Shown piece after piece: positions 23,589 through 34,639 of a stretch of 64,000 nt of DNA. The translations under genes and the position numbers were made by a program. This stretch comes from Cycas panzhihuaensis (taxonomy: Eukaryota; Cycadophyta): NCBI GenBank assembly GCA_023213395.1, contig CM041465.1, forward strand, positions 240,381,741-240,445,740. The letters run 5' to 3'. The first letter of the stretch is position 1. Each line of letters opens with the position of its first letter. The notes beneath the pieces are model-generated. The model was not told the DNA's origin. It did no database searches and saw only the letters and a list, made by a program, of their open reading frames with translations.

Positions 23589-23922
23589 CTCTAATACCAC
23601 ATGAAGGAACGATAGATCTAGGGAATAAATCATTCACATACACACAATAGCAATGGAGAATGAATAAGAGATGAAAATAACATGTAAAAGCAAAGCTTAG
23701 AGGTAAGAATGAATAATGAATCCCTCCTTGAGATTTCACCTTTTATTATTGAGGGTGAGCATTAGGGTTAAGATTTTTTCACTTAATGACATAAACCTAA
23801 AATTACATCCAAATATATATAAAGCATATTTCACTAAGAGACTAATGCTAATAATATACCCTAAGGTCACTTAATTAATCTACATAAATAACCTTGATAT
23901 ATTAACCTCTTTTAGTAAGACA
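23589..23922 (-). repeat. LTR and primer-binding site of element J
   Basis: On the minus strand an LTR-like unit of 321 bp runs from TGTCTTACT (23,922) to GTTCCTTCA (23,602). Two bases later TGGTATTAGAG (23,599-23,589) follows, which matches the initiator-Met tRNA primer-binding site TGGTATCAGAG with one C-to-T change. The upper end coincides exactly with the point where a family T gag fragment begins, as expected at an insertion edge. The 3' LTR and any coding region were not found below it. Confidence 0.6.
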
Positions 23923-24915
23923 TCTTTGTCAATGCCCTTTGCCCCAAGGTCTACGTTGAAGTCCTCAAGATGGGGGCAACTACTTGTGACTCTACCATAG
24001 CTAAATACTTGGCATTAGAAGTGATAGAGATCCAAGATGGTCTAAAAAAACCTCCTAGGTAATCATAATATTATGAGGTATCCCCTCCTTCAAGTGACTA
24101 AAGAAACTAGTAACAACCCCCAAAGCCCTCTACTGGCATAACTGATAGGACTTTAGACCCCTTGACCTTAGTTATATATTCTTTTGAATGTATGATTAAG
24201 GAGCTAAAATTCTAGCCTTCTTAATCCTCTTTGAAATCACATAGACATGTCTATCAGACCTCTCATAGCATACCACCTAAAGGTAGGAATACCTAGACTT
24301 CTCAAGAAAGGAAGGCAAGACCTCCCCCTTAGAAGAAGTGGTGTTTCATCCATGGGGATTTCTTCTATGAGGACTCACAATACTAGTTGCAACATCTTGA
24401 GCTTGCACCATGTTACAAGGCCTCTTATAAATAGGCCTGTAAGCCTAATTAGGCCAACCTATTCATAAGGAGCCCTTCCCTAACCATGTGGAATAGGATC
24501 AATCCACTCAGAATAGGAGGGAAAGGAATAGAGGATGATCTCCCAACCCCTCTTCTAACTAAGCAAAGAAGAAGGAGCCAAGAGGCCCATCTTCTATGCC
24601 AAGCCCTAGATCTCAACATCCTTCATCCTCTCAACCCAAAAATAAGGGGAAGAGAGTGATTCAAATGCTTAAAATAACCCGTTGTATCCTATTATAAGGT
24701 CCTAAGTCATAAAGGAGGCCATTGAAGCTTCCACCTCACAACAAATTCCTTCCATAGGTAATCTACCTATAGAGATCCTTATGGTCTCCAAGATCATCCT
24801 TGTTCTTCTAGGACACTATGATTTTTGAAGAAAACTTCCCCAACCTACTAGGAAAAGGAAGGCCTTCTCAATCATCGAGGAGCTCCATATTATAGCCATG
24901 GATATGTCTATGATC
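23923..24915 (+). pseudogene. Family T gag-PR fragment
   Basis: Starts abruptly inside the capsid domain (VNALCPKVYVEVLKMGATTC), almost identical to the same part in elements E and F. It continues through IAKYLALEVIEIQDGL, a basic region, the WCFIH..HG-like zinc-knuckle area near 24,330-24,400 and a Ser-rich linker. It ends at GHYDF..RKLPQPTRKRKAF, matching the E sequence at about 57,400 just before the protease. It is truncated on the left by element J and on the right by the copia LTR at 24,916. Many stops and frameshifts. Confidence 0.75.
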
Positions 24916-25512
24916 TGTTAGATAATGTGACAATAATGTTTTAGAGGATAAAATTTTGATAAATTGGTAGCACAATTTCCTTCCCAAACTTCAGCAAGGG
25001 AATCTAAGGGAGGTAGAGACCTGCTTGGCTAGGGGGTGTGGGGGGAGCATTGAAAAGAATACTAAATTGTAAAGAGAATTAGGGTCATTCGTTCAAAATA
25101 CCCCAGATTTGATAATAAATATTTATGCCTTGTATGACTCTATCATATAGCCCAATTTAGGGTGTTTTTTCATTATGTTGATGGCATTTAATGTATTGGA
25201 TGTATTGTGAGGAGTTAGGTAGCTGGTTATTGTTATTGCGAGTATTTTACTATAAATTATATATATTTCTCTATTCTGTGATAATAAAGATCGATACCTT
25301 TCCTGTGTAGATGTTTCCCTAGCATACTACTAGGGTTTTACCATATTATATTGAGTGTATATATGATGCTTTGGATTTCTAATTTATTTATTATATTATC
25401 TCAAGTTTAAGAATTTACATATTAAATTTTAGTTTTGATTTCTATAACTAGTTATAAAATAGTCTAGATCTTGGAGGTAGTTTCTGGTTATTGGGACCTA
25501 GTTTACTCAATA
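24916..25512 (+). repeat. 5' LTR of copia element G
   Basis: 597 bp, from TGTTAGATAATGTGAC to TTTACTCAATA. It aligns along its length with 29,553-30,213 but lacks about 64 bp of GC-rich sequence present there. Strong shared blocks include ATAATAAAGATCGATACCTT and ATGTTTCCCTAG. Confidence 0.9.
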
Positions 25513-25514
25513 AG

Positions 25515-25525
25515 TAGTATTAGAT
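25515..25525 (+). other. Primer-binding site of copia element G
   Basis: TAGTATTAGAT, two bases after the LTR, matches TGGTATCAGAG (initiator-Met tRNA) except for transition-type changes and the last base. Confidence 0.7.
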
Positions 25526-25584
25526 TCACTTTTATTTTTGTAGTGAATTTATGAAGGTTTTAGTGTCAGCATTTTCTACACCAA

Positions 25585-26640
25585 ATGAAAAAACTGGTGA
25601 ATACAAAGTTTGAGGTGGAGAAATTCAATGGCAAGAATAACTTCAAGTTATAGAAGTTGAAATCATATGGTGTTTTGGTACAATAAGGTTTATATAGAGC
25701 TCTTACAAGCAAATTAAAGAAACTTATAGGGATGGACAATGATGAATGGGATGATCTAGACAAAAGGGCTCTTAGCACAATACAATTGTACTTGATAGAT
25801 AAAGTTCTATTTAACATCATAGTGGAGCAAACAACAGTAGGATTATGGACCCAGTTAGAAGGCTTATATATAACCAAATAAGTGATGAATCAAATCTACT
25901 TGAAGAGGCAATTGTACATATTGTGGATGAAGGAAGGTATAAAAATTACTAATTATTTAAATATTTTCAATACTCTTATTTATTAGTTTTCTAGTATTAA
26001 TGTTGTGATTAAGGATGAGGACAAGGCAGTTACCTTATTATATTCATTACCAGAATCTTGGGATATTATTATCATCTCAATTAGTTTTAATACTGTAGAT
26101 GAATTAGACTATGATTCTATTATGAGTGCTTTGATAATGGAAGAAGTAAAGAGGAAGTCCAGTCTTGAAACCTCTACATCAAAAGATATGACAACTAGGG
26201 GCAGAACGATTAAGAGAAAACAAAGCTCCAGGAACACATTGAGATCAAAGTTAAGAGGCAAGAAGAGTAGGCTCAGAAGTTAGTATTATAATAAGATAAG
26301 TCACCTCAAGAAGGATTACTACAAGAGGAAGAAGTTCTAGGAAAAGGAAGATCCTACTAAGGAGGCTAATTAGGAGGAGTTAAATCAAGGTATAGATAAT
26401 GATGTCTTGGTTACTTGTAATGTTTCTGATTATCATCATGATTGGTTATTGGATTCACATGCTTCTCTCCACATGTGTCTACATAAGAGTTGGTTTTCAT
26501 CATACCAACCTCTTGATGGTGGTGATGTGATTATGGGGAATAAAGTTTCCTATAAGATAGAAGGCATTGGTAGCATCAGAATTAAAATTTTTGATGATGT
26601 AGTAAGAATATTAGCTGAAGTTAGACGTGTACCTCATCTC
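25585..26640 (+). pseudogene. Gag and protease of copia element G
   Basis: From the ATG at 25,585 the frame reads TKFEVEKFNGKNNFKL, WDDLDKRALSTIQLYL and DEDKAVTLLYSLPESWD (open 26,005-26,283). This is the UBN2-type copia Gag of about 260 residues. A zinc knuckle follows near 26,283-26,330 (YYNKISHLKKDYYKRKK) with its cysteines replaced. The protease begins near 26,430 with HDWLLDSHASLHMC, the D-S-G triad being DSH, and continues through VIMGNKVSYKIEGIGS in an open frame to 26,847. Several TAG codons occur in Gag. Confidence 0.9.
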
Positions 26641-27600
26641 AAAAGGAATCTAATTTCCTTGGGTGAACTAGATTCTGGTGGTTATAAATACACAGGTAAC
26701 GGAGTCTTAAAAATTTCAAAAGGTGCCTTGGTTATTATGAAATCCGTAAAGAAAGGAAACCTTAATATTTTAGTGGGAAGTATAGATGCTAGTCATGTAG
26801 CTACAACATCAAAGACTAAAGAAGGTCTAGCTCAATTATGGCATTAGGGACTTAGGTACATAAGTGAGAGAGGACTTAAGGTTCTCATGAATCGTAAGTT
26901 GCTTCCTAACTTGTAGCTTTTAGATTTATTATTTTATAAACATTATATTTTAGAAAGTAGTATAGACTCAAGTTTAAAGTAGGGAGTCACACTAATACAT
27001 GTGTCCTAGATTACATACATTCAGATGTGTGGGGACTAGCCCCTACAATATCTTATGGATGATCATTATAATTTATCACATTTATAGATGATTACTCTGG
27101 AAAGGTATAGGTCTATTTTTTGAAAAGGAAATCTAAAGCTTTTAGTGTGTTTAAGCAATTCAAGGCTCTGGTTGAGAAGAGTACTGACAGGTTAATCAAA
27201 TATTTAAGAACTGACAATAGAGGTGAGTTCAACCCCTTAGAGTTTGAGAACTATTGCAAAGAAGTTGGGATTGAAAGATATAAGACCACTAGCTATATTC
27301 CACAGTAGAATGGCATAACTGAGCACATGAATAGGATAGTCTTAGAAAGAGTAAGAAGCATGTTAAGTAATGCAGGAGTGGAGCATGGCTTATGGGTAGA
27401 AGAAGTTCAAATAACTTGTTATTTAGTAAATAGGTCACCATCACTTGCAATAGATTGTAAGATTCCTAAAGAGGTATGGATTGGACATCTATGTAACTAT
27501 TTAAATTTGAAAGTTTTTGGTTGTGATACTTATGCCTTGACTAATAAAAGTCAACATTTAAAGTTAGACCTAAAAATCTAAGAGATGTATCTTTATTAGT
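26641..27600 (+). pseudogene. Integrase of copia element G
   Basis: The Gag-pre-integrase zinc region near 26,790-26,960 (GLAQLWH, GLRYISERGLKVL) is followed by the core. FIDDYSGKV with the first Asp precedes a frameshift near 27,110. KYLRTDNRGEF (second Asp kept) and GITEHMNRIVLERVRSM (Glu kept) follow, then LNLKVFGCDTYAL near 27,520. The three catalytic acids survive but stops and frameshifts at about 26,850-27,320 break the protein. Confidence 0.85.
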
Positions 27601-28660
27601 TATGGTGATAAAGATGGTGTAAAGGGATATAGGTTGTATGATCCTTTTGCCCATAAAAACACTATTAACAGATATATTATATTTGATGAATCTCCCTTTC
27701 TAAAATTAGACAATGTAGAAGTTGAAGTAAAATAGGAGTAGAAAGCTAAATATTAACAAGTCAAGCTTGAGACCTAGCCATCTTTAGAAATAAAAAAGTA
27801 GAAAGACCTTTCTGAAGATGAATCGATAGCAGATTTATAAGAGTATATAGATACTCCTCCACCAACTATTAGAAGATCTACACGAGTCAATCATCCACCC
27901 AATAAGTACAACCCTTCTATTTCTATTGCTTTAGTTTCTAATGACGATGAGCCTACATTCTATTAGGAAGTACTAGATGATATCCATAATTAGAAGTAGA
28001 AGAGGGCTATGGAGGAAGAGATATATGCTTTGAAGAAAAATAATTCATAGAACTTGGTAGAACTTCCACATGGTAGAGAGACTATTAGTTGCATATGGGT
28101 TTTCAGGAAGAAAATAGATATTGATAGAAATCTTGATAAATACAGGGCAAGACTAGTGGATAAAGGTTTTACATAGAAAGCAGGTATTGACTTTCATGAT
28201 ATCTTTTCACTAGTTATCAAACTTGTTTTAATTTAAGTTCTGTTAGTATTGGTAGCTTCTCTTGATTTGGAGTTGGAGTAGTTATAAAAATAGCTTTTCT
28301 ACATGGAGATTTAGATGAGGAGATCTGTATATATCAACTAGAAGGGTTTGTATAGGATGGTAGGAAAAGACTTATTTATAGGCTCAGGAAATCATTATAT
28401 GTCCTAAAGCAATCACCTAGGCAATGGTACAGGAAGTTTGATGCCTTCATGGAGAGCCAAAATTTCCAAAGAAGTGAGTATGATCATTGCGTTTACTCTA
28501 AATTCTTAGATAATAGATTATTCATCATCTTAGTATTATATGTTGATGACATACTAGTTGCAAGCAAGACCATGGTAGAAATTAATAAGTTAAAGGATTA
28601 GTTGGCTAGGACTTTTGATAAGAATGATCTAGGAGTTATAAAATAAATCTTAGGTATAGA
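27601..28660 (+). pseudogene. Reverse transcriptase of copia element G
   Basis: The spacer with IRRSTRVNHPPNKY (27,870) leads into RT: MEEEIYALKKNNS, ISCIWVFRKKID, KYRARLVDKGFT and the catalytic block YVDDILVASK (28,539-28,568), intact. Frames shift near 28,280 and 28,330-28,400 and TAG codons are frequent. This is the usual copia arrangement after integrase. Confidence 0.88.
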
Positions 28661-29504
28661 GATACATAGAGATAAGAAAAATGATAAGCTATGGTTATCA
28701 CAGCAGAAATATGTGGAGAAGGTGCTAACCAGATTTGGTATGGCAAATGTGAAACCAATGAGTATCCTATTGGCTTCTCGTTTCAAGTTTTCCTCAAGTA
28801 TGAGTCCTAGTAATGAAGAAGAAAAGGATTATATGTCTCATGTACCTTAAGCTAGTACAGAAGGAAATTTAATATATGCCATGGTATGTATAAGGCTTGA
28901 CATTTCACATGTAGTTAGTGTAGTTAGCAAGTTTATGGCAAATCCAAGAAAGGAATACTGGGCAATAGTGAAATGGATGCTTTAGTATTTGAGGGGTACT
29001 AGTGACACTTGCATCACTTTTAGAGGCACAAGTAATCAAGTTTATAGATATGTTGATTTAGACTTTGTAGGATATTTAGATAAGAGAAGGTCTACTTTGA
29101 GTTATATATTTACTCTTGTAAATGGTCCAGTTAGATGGATGTCAAAATTATAAATCACAATTGCATTATCAACTATAGAAGTAGAATATGTTAGTGCATC
29201 ACATGCTTGTAAAGAAGTAATCAGGTTGTATGATCTATTGGTTGATCTTGGAAGGAAATAAAAAAAGATAAAGGTATTTTGTGATAGTCAAAGTGTTATT
29301 TACTTAGCAAAGAATCTAGCTTATCATAGTAAGATAAAGCATATTACTCTTACATACCATTTTGTTACACAGGTTATGGAAGTAGGTGGAGTGGCACTTG
29401 ATAAGGTTAACACAAAATAAAATTATGCTAACATGTTTATAAAATTAGTATCATTGGAGAAATTCAAATGGTGTTTGACTTCTCTTGGATTATAGAAAAA
29501 GTGA
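28661..29504 (+). pseudogene. RNase H and pol C-terminus of copia element G
   Basis: RT thumb and connection (28,661-29,030, RPDISHVVSV-like area) lead into RNase H: YVDLDFVGYLDKRRST, STIEVEYVSAS and FCDSQSVIYLAKN, followed by KHITLTYHFV and the C-terminal SLEKFKWCL. The frame ends with TGA at 29,502-29,504. The acids of the site are largely kept, but the first is in an altered context (DLDF for DSDF). Confidence 0.85.
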
Positions 29505-29535
29505 TGAATGGTCTAGGAAAGTTATCAGCTAAATC

Positions 29536-29552
29536 GTTGTCAAGGTAGAGAT
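29536..29552 (+). other. Polypurine tract of copia element G
   Basis: GTTGTCAAGGTAGAGAT directly before the 3' LTR is the standard copia CAAGGTGGAGAT tract with one G-to-A change. Confidence 0.75.
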
Positions 29553-30213
29553 TATTAGATAATGTGACAATAATATTTTGGAGGCTAAATTTTTAATAGG
29601 TTGGTAGTATAATTTCCCCCTCTCAAACTTCCTCAAGGGAATCTAAGGGTGGTGGAAGCCCCCCTTAATTAGGGGATGCAGGGGGAGCTAGAACCCCCAC
29701 CCATAAAGAGGGGGTTCGTGGGAGGTAGCCCCTGACCCAAAAAGCTAGCACTATAAAACATACTAAATTGTAAAGAGAATTGGGGTCGTTCATTCAAAAT
29801 ACCCTAGATTCTATGGTTGAGATTTGTGCCTTATATGACTCTCTCATATAACCTGATTTAGGGTGTTTTTCATCATATTGATAGTGTTTGATATATTGGA
29901 TGTACTATATTGAGTAGAGGTAGTTAGTTATTATTGTTGTGAGCATTTTTCTATAGATTATATGCATTTCTTTATTCTTGGATAATAAAGATCGATACCT
30001 TTCCTATGTGGATGTTTCCCTAGTATACTGTTAGGATTTTATCATATTATATTAGGTTTATATATGATGATTTGGCTATTTAATTCATTTATTATATTAT
30101 CTCTATTTTAAGAACTTACATGTTAAATTTTAGTTTCAATTCCTATAACTAGTTGTAAAATAGTTTAGATCTTGGTAGCAGTTTCTAGTTATTAGGACCT
30201 AGTTTTCTCAACA
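29553..30213 (+). repeat. 3' LTR of copia element G
   Basis: 661 bp. It starts TATTAGAT (TG changed to TA) and ends CTCAACA. It contains a GC-rich insert relative to the 5' LTR at about 29,680-29,755 with CCCCC/GGGGG inverted arms, bounded by AGCTAG and AGCTAGC, short repeats that could have deleted it from the 5' LTR. Confidence 0.9.
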
Positions 30214-30900
30214 TAGAAAATATTTAAACACTAAAACCTCACCTTTTATTGATCATTCATCATTCTTCACTTAATTTTCATGCTCTCTTTATAGTCTTCT
30301 TAAACAAAATTGAGAATACTCATTCTTGGAGGAGGAAATCATATGAAGGACTTAGATTTTTGGTAGCACCATCATTTGATCAAGTTCTACACTCAACTAC
30401 ATTCTTCCTTCACTCTCTTCACTCAAGATTTCTCCATAAAAGGTCTCCTCAAGTGCTAAAAAAGAGCCTTATCAATATTTTTCCTCTATAAAATCCCAAG
30501 TTGATCATAGCCCATGGATAAGAACCAACCATCTCTTATTTCTTAAGCAAAAAATCTTATAAATTCCATTACTTTCTTGTTATTTGATTTATTTCTACTT
30601 GGTATATAACCTCAGAAAGCCACATTACACTCTCTTGGTCATATTTCTCCTTCTTACAACTTTTGGAAATATTCATCTATGAATAATAAATATCTCATAA
30701 AACACCTCAAAGTGTTGGAGGAGGAAGTAAGTAGGGTATTAGTGGATTGAAGGAGTTTAGGGAATAGAAAAAAGGTGTAAGCTCTAACTTTGCACCCTCT
30801 TCCATTGGCAAATCCCCTCTTATCATTGCCAAATCCCCTCTCTTATCATACATACATAATCTCCTCTAATAGAAACCTAAACTACTTCACTATTTCACAA
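30214..30900 (+). repeat. Family T LTR fragment (U5 side)
   Basis: AATATTTAAACAC followed by an ATTCATCATTCT block aligns with the TATA region of LTR4 (1,245 onward). Bases 30,585-30,850 align with 1,610-1,860, including GTTGGAGGAGGAAGTAAGT. It begins exactly at the copia LTR end. No gene. Confidence 0.55.
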
Positions 30901-30943
30901 GTAACTCGTTGTTTAACCTTGAGATTCTTCATCTCATCTCAAC

Positions 30944-31900
30944 CTTGAAAAGTTCAATGGCCAAAACTTTGAGTTATGGAAGCTAAAGATAGAAGATATC
31001 CTTATCGAGAAGGATCAATAGATCATTATAGTAGGAATAAAGCCTAAGACTATGGGTGATAAAGACTAGAACAAGCTTGATCAAAAGGTAATTAGTTCGA
31101 TAAGGTTATGCCTTTTAGATATGATATTATTAAATGTTGCTAGAGAATCTACAACCAAAGATCTATGGAGAAAGCTAAAGGCTTTGTATCAGACTAAGTC
31201 CTTGGTTAATAAATTATTTCTTCAGAAAAGTTATATTCATTTAAGAGAAGTGATAGATATTTAGTTGTAGATCATCTCATTGTGTTTAACACTCTGGTGA
31301 GCTAGTTTGTTTTAGTTGGAGTAACAATGTCTAAAGAAGACAAGTGTATTACCCTATTATGTTTGCTTCTTGATTCCTGGGATAATCTTGCGATGATGAT
31401 TAGTAGTACAATTGTTCCTACCCTGAAATCATATGATATTATTACTACTTTGCTATCAGAAGAGATAAGGTGAAAATCTTCTAAGAATTATTTGAAAGAA
31501 GTATTAGCAATAAAAGGTCAAACGTTGGATCATGACCAACAAAGGCCTAGGAACAAACAATCAAAATCTAGAGGAAAATCTAAATCTCTAAGCAGAGGCC
31601 CCTTGGTATGCTAGAGAAGTAAGAAGGATGGCCATATGAAGATCTAGTATAAGGGACAGTCACCTGAAGCTACTTCTTCCACAATAACGAAAGGCTCTGA
31701 AGAAGCTGGTGGTAATGTTTATTTGGCAACTTAAGTAAGTTATCAAATGTTGAGTCTTGGTTAATTGACTCTAGTGCTTTGCTTCATGTTACTCTCTATA
31801 GAGAGTGGTTTTGTTAATATATAGGTTTTAATGGAGATAAAGTATTTCTTAGGGATCATTACCGATATAAAATTATGGGTAAACCTCTCCTTTATTAACA
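30944..31900 (+). pseudogene. Gag-PR fragment of a second copia element (H)
   Basis: Reads LEKFNGQNFELWKLKIEDIL, SSIRLCLLDMILLNVA and LWRKLKALYQTKSLVNKLFL: copia Gag, related to but clearly different from element G. Frameshifts occur near 31,260 and 31,300-31,560. A knuckle remnant (GHMKI) lies near 31,630 and a protease start ESWLIDSSALLHVTLYREWF near 31,755-31,815. Sequence resemblance stops by about 31,900. No LTR of its own was recognised. Pol is missing. Confidence 0.8.
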
Positions 31901-31984
31901 AAATGGAGTAAAAATATATACTAAAATACATGTTAGGAGGTACAACAAAAGAACTAGGGCATATTCAAAGAAGAACAATTAAAA

Positions 31985-32810
31985 GAAATATGTGTTTAGC
32001 CATAAAAACCCATATAGATTTAAGGTTACCTCACAATCAAGAGGAATGATGACTAAAACCCTACTTTACTTGTGAAGTTGGCCCTCTTTTAGAGTAGAAG
32101 AGCCTTGAACCTAAGGAGAATCCATTGTTGATGCCTTGTTGAGCCTAAGAGGAGAGTAACCTCACTGAGAAATCCTTCATTTAGACTTGTAAGCTAAGGT
32201 TTCTTCCTTGTTTAACTTAGGATAGAAGAAGAAAGAAGAAAGGAAGAGAGGAGAGTTGTTTCTGATAATGATATATGTCAAATTGAGTTCAAATTTAAGT
32301 TTTTATATCCCAATTAGGGTTTTAGAGATGCTAGGGTTTGATTTAGGTAGGAAAGACCTTTCGGCCATGTGTCAAATTTATAATAAGTATGAATCTAACC
32401 ATTTTTTAGTTGTGGCAATCAATAGAAAGTCACCCTACAATAAAGTTTATGGTACCTTAAAGTTTAATGTGGTGCCATGAAGTTTGAAGCAGGATAAAAA
32501 AATATAAAAGAATAATAAAAATAACCTAGAGAATAATATAAAAGACTAGATTGAGGGTTTAGAAATAGAGATTAGAGGTTCTGTAGGGTCTTTTAAGGGC
32601 TTTAGGTAGTGATTAGGCTTCTCAATATATGAAAAAGGTAAAGGCCAAGCATTAATATCAATGTAAAAAGACCATGATAGGCAAGCAAGTTAGAACCCAA
32701 CCTAAGAAGTCATACAACAAGCTAGAAATGAGTTAAGATAGGTTGTGGAGGCCCATGATACCTATAAACTCTAGGGAGGTGCTTCTAGGAGCTATATGGT
32801 GCCATCGGAC
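31985..32810 (-). repeat. Family T LTR2, distal part
   Basis: Minus-strand LTR piece: a TATA box at 32,301-32,307, an AGGGTT block, degenerate GGTACC repeats at 32,441-32,490, and a block ending GGTGCCATCGGAC at 32,810. The other part of the same LTR lies at 39,313-39,531. Deleting 32,811-39,312 plus one target copy rejoins the two into a sequence matching LTR1 around 5,720. Truncated at about 31,985 against copia fragment H. Confidence 0.65.
32301..32307 (-). promoter_or_regulatory. TATA box of family T LTR2
   Basis: The minus strand reads GGGATATAAAAAC, matching GGATATAAAACCC of LTR3 (60,313-60,325). Confidence 0.5.
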
Positions 32811-33152
32811 TGGACTATTCCTTCTTAGAAATCTAGGCTTGAAGGAGTGATAATTAACAGAAAATGAAGCCAAATAATCATGAGTATGTAAAAAGATCAC
32901 AAAAAATGAAACACTAAAATGAGTATTGAAGTACTTTCTCGTTTTAAGATACCATACTCAATAACATTACAAGTGATTTAACCCTTTAAATATACAAGTA
33001 AGGGTCTTCATCCTTTATGATTTTATTGGTGGTCGTAGCAGCCTTACATCTTATTGGATGACTTAGCAGTCCATACACATAACTTACTAAACCCCTTAAT
33101 CCTTACTTGTTTGTGGTTCCTGCTTGCTAAGGAAAGGTGGGGTTATATTACA
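32811..33152 (-). repeat. 3' LTR of chromovirus C
   Basis: 342 bp, minus strand TGTAATATAACC...GAATAGTCCA. A polypurine tract GGGGGGGACC lies next to it at 33,153-33,162. Exactly the same length as the other LTR. Confidence 0.93.
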
Positions 33153-33159
33153 GGTCCCC

Positions 33160-34620
33160 CCCTGTGAGACGTTGAGTCCTCATAGCATTAGAGATGAGGA
33201 TGTTACTGGATGAACTCGTCCAGCTCCTAGGTAGCTTCATCTACATCGTAGCTGACCCAATGTACCAAGTGTTCAGAAATAGTGCAATTTTGGAGGTGGC
33301 GCTGGTGACTGGTAAGGATTTTATAGGGAGGAATTGTAAGACTTTGCTCTTTAAAGAGAATGGGTAGGGTTGTGTAGGGTGTAACTTTAGCTCCAATGTA
33401 TTTTTTTAGGCAGGACATATGGAAGACATTATGGATATTAGTATTTGGGGGAAGTTCAAGGGCATAAGCAACTTCACCAATTTTGTGCAGGATCTTATAA
33501 GGGCCATAGTAACGGGGACTTAGTTTATGCCCTTGATGTGACTTGAGTGATTGTTGCTTATAAGGTTGGAGGTGAAGGTGTACAAGATCTCCAATATTAA
33601 AGGATCGATTAGATCAGTGGCAATATGCAAGTTACTTCATTCGATTTCAGGCAATAGCTAAATTTTGTCGAAAGGCATTTAAGATTTGATCCATTTCTTA
33701 AAGCTTTTGTTGCACAAAAGTTGTTCTAAAGTTTGTGGCTAGGGTATGGTGGGAAGGTGGGTGGTAGCCATAAATATCCAAAAATGAGGACATACCAATG
33801 GCAAAATGATGGAAGGAGTTATACCAATACTCAGTTAGGGCAAGCCATGAGGTCCACTTAGCTTGGTGTTCTGAGGCAAAGTAATGTAGATAAGTTTCTA
33901 AAGTTTTGCTTAAAACCTTAGATTGGCCATCTGTTTGTGGGTGGTAGGCAAAGCTCATGTTAAATGAGGTTCCAATAGCCTTAAAGAGTTCTTGCCGAAA
34001 GGAGTTAGTAAACTTAGGATCTCAGTCACAAATGATAGATGAGGGGAAGCCATGGAGGCGCAATATGAATTGGACATATAAGTTAGCGAGAAGAGAGGAT
34101 AAATATGAGGTGTGCACTAGGAGAAAGTATGAGTACTTGGTTAATCAATCAATGATTACCCAAATGGAGTCAAACCTGGTAGATGGAGGTAGACCCATGA
34201 TGAAGTCCATGGCAATATCTTGCCACTTACCTTGAGGAATATTTAATGGTTAGAGAAGGCTAGGGAGATGTTTGGTCTCTACTTTATTTTGTTGACAGGT
34301 GTCATATTCTAATATGAAGGTGAATATGGTGGTCTTCATGTGGGGCCAAAAGAAATCTGTGCGAATCCATCAATAAATCTTATCAAAGCCAGAGTGACCA
34401 CCGAGGGGGGATGAGTGGTATTTTGTTAGGATTTTAGGGATGAATGAGGAGGAGGGATGGGCAAAGATACGATTGCGGTAGAGGAGGTGATTGTTGAAGG
34501 TTCACCAACCTTTATGGGTGAGAACTTTTTCCCTCCAATTAAGATAGTCTAGTTGGGCTTGATTTTCAACATATAGTTCGTTAAGCCAAAGTGATTGGGG
34601 GTTACTAATGGCATGGAGGC
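33160..34620 (-). pseudogene. Integrase and chromodomain of chromovirus C
   Basis: Minus strand: zinc region (PLGGHSGFDKI...FILEYDTCQQNK, about 34,410-34,300), then the core with MDFIMGLPPS, IICD.DPKFTNSF and AYHPQTDGQSKVLSKTLETY (open frame 33,958-33,698). In the last block the catalytic Glu after DGQS is Lys. The GPY/F-like part (KLSPRYYGPYKILHKIGEVA) follows, then FHMSCLKKYIGAK. A chromodomain at about 33,320-33,190 reads PPYKILTSHQRHLQNCTISE, then LVHWVSYDVDEATWELDEF. Chromodomains steer integration toward marked chromatin. Inactive through the Glu change and several TAG codons. Confidence 0.9.
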
Positions 34621-34639
34621 TTGGGTTAGGAGCATTATC

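Larger units (their letters stand above)
24916..30213 (+). mobile_element. Ty1/copia element G with both LTRs
   Basis: The 5' LTR (24,916-25,512), primer-binding site, Gag, PR, INT, RT, RNase H, polypurine tract and 3' LTR (29,553-30,213) are all present in copia order on the plus strand. No matching target-site duplication is visible: 24,911-24,915 is TGATC and 30,214-30,218 is TAGAA. The flanks are also unrelated: family T gag on the left, family T LTR on the right. The ends may therefore come from recombination, not simple insertion. Stops in every domain; not autonomous. Confidence 0.9.

Noticed and set aside
25566-25877. Minus-strand ORF of 103 codons
   Set aside because: It is the shadow of the copia Gag on the plus strand, which carries recognisable Gag motifs.
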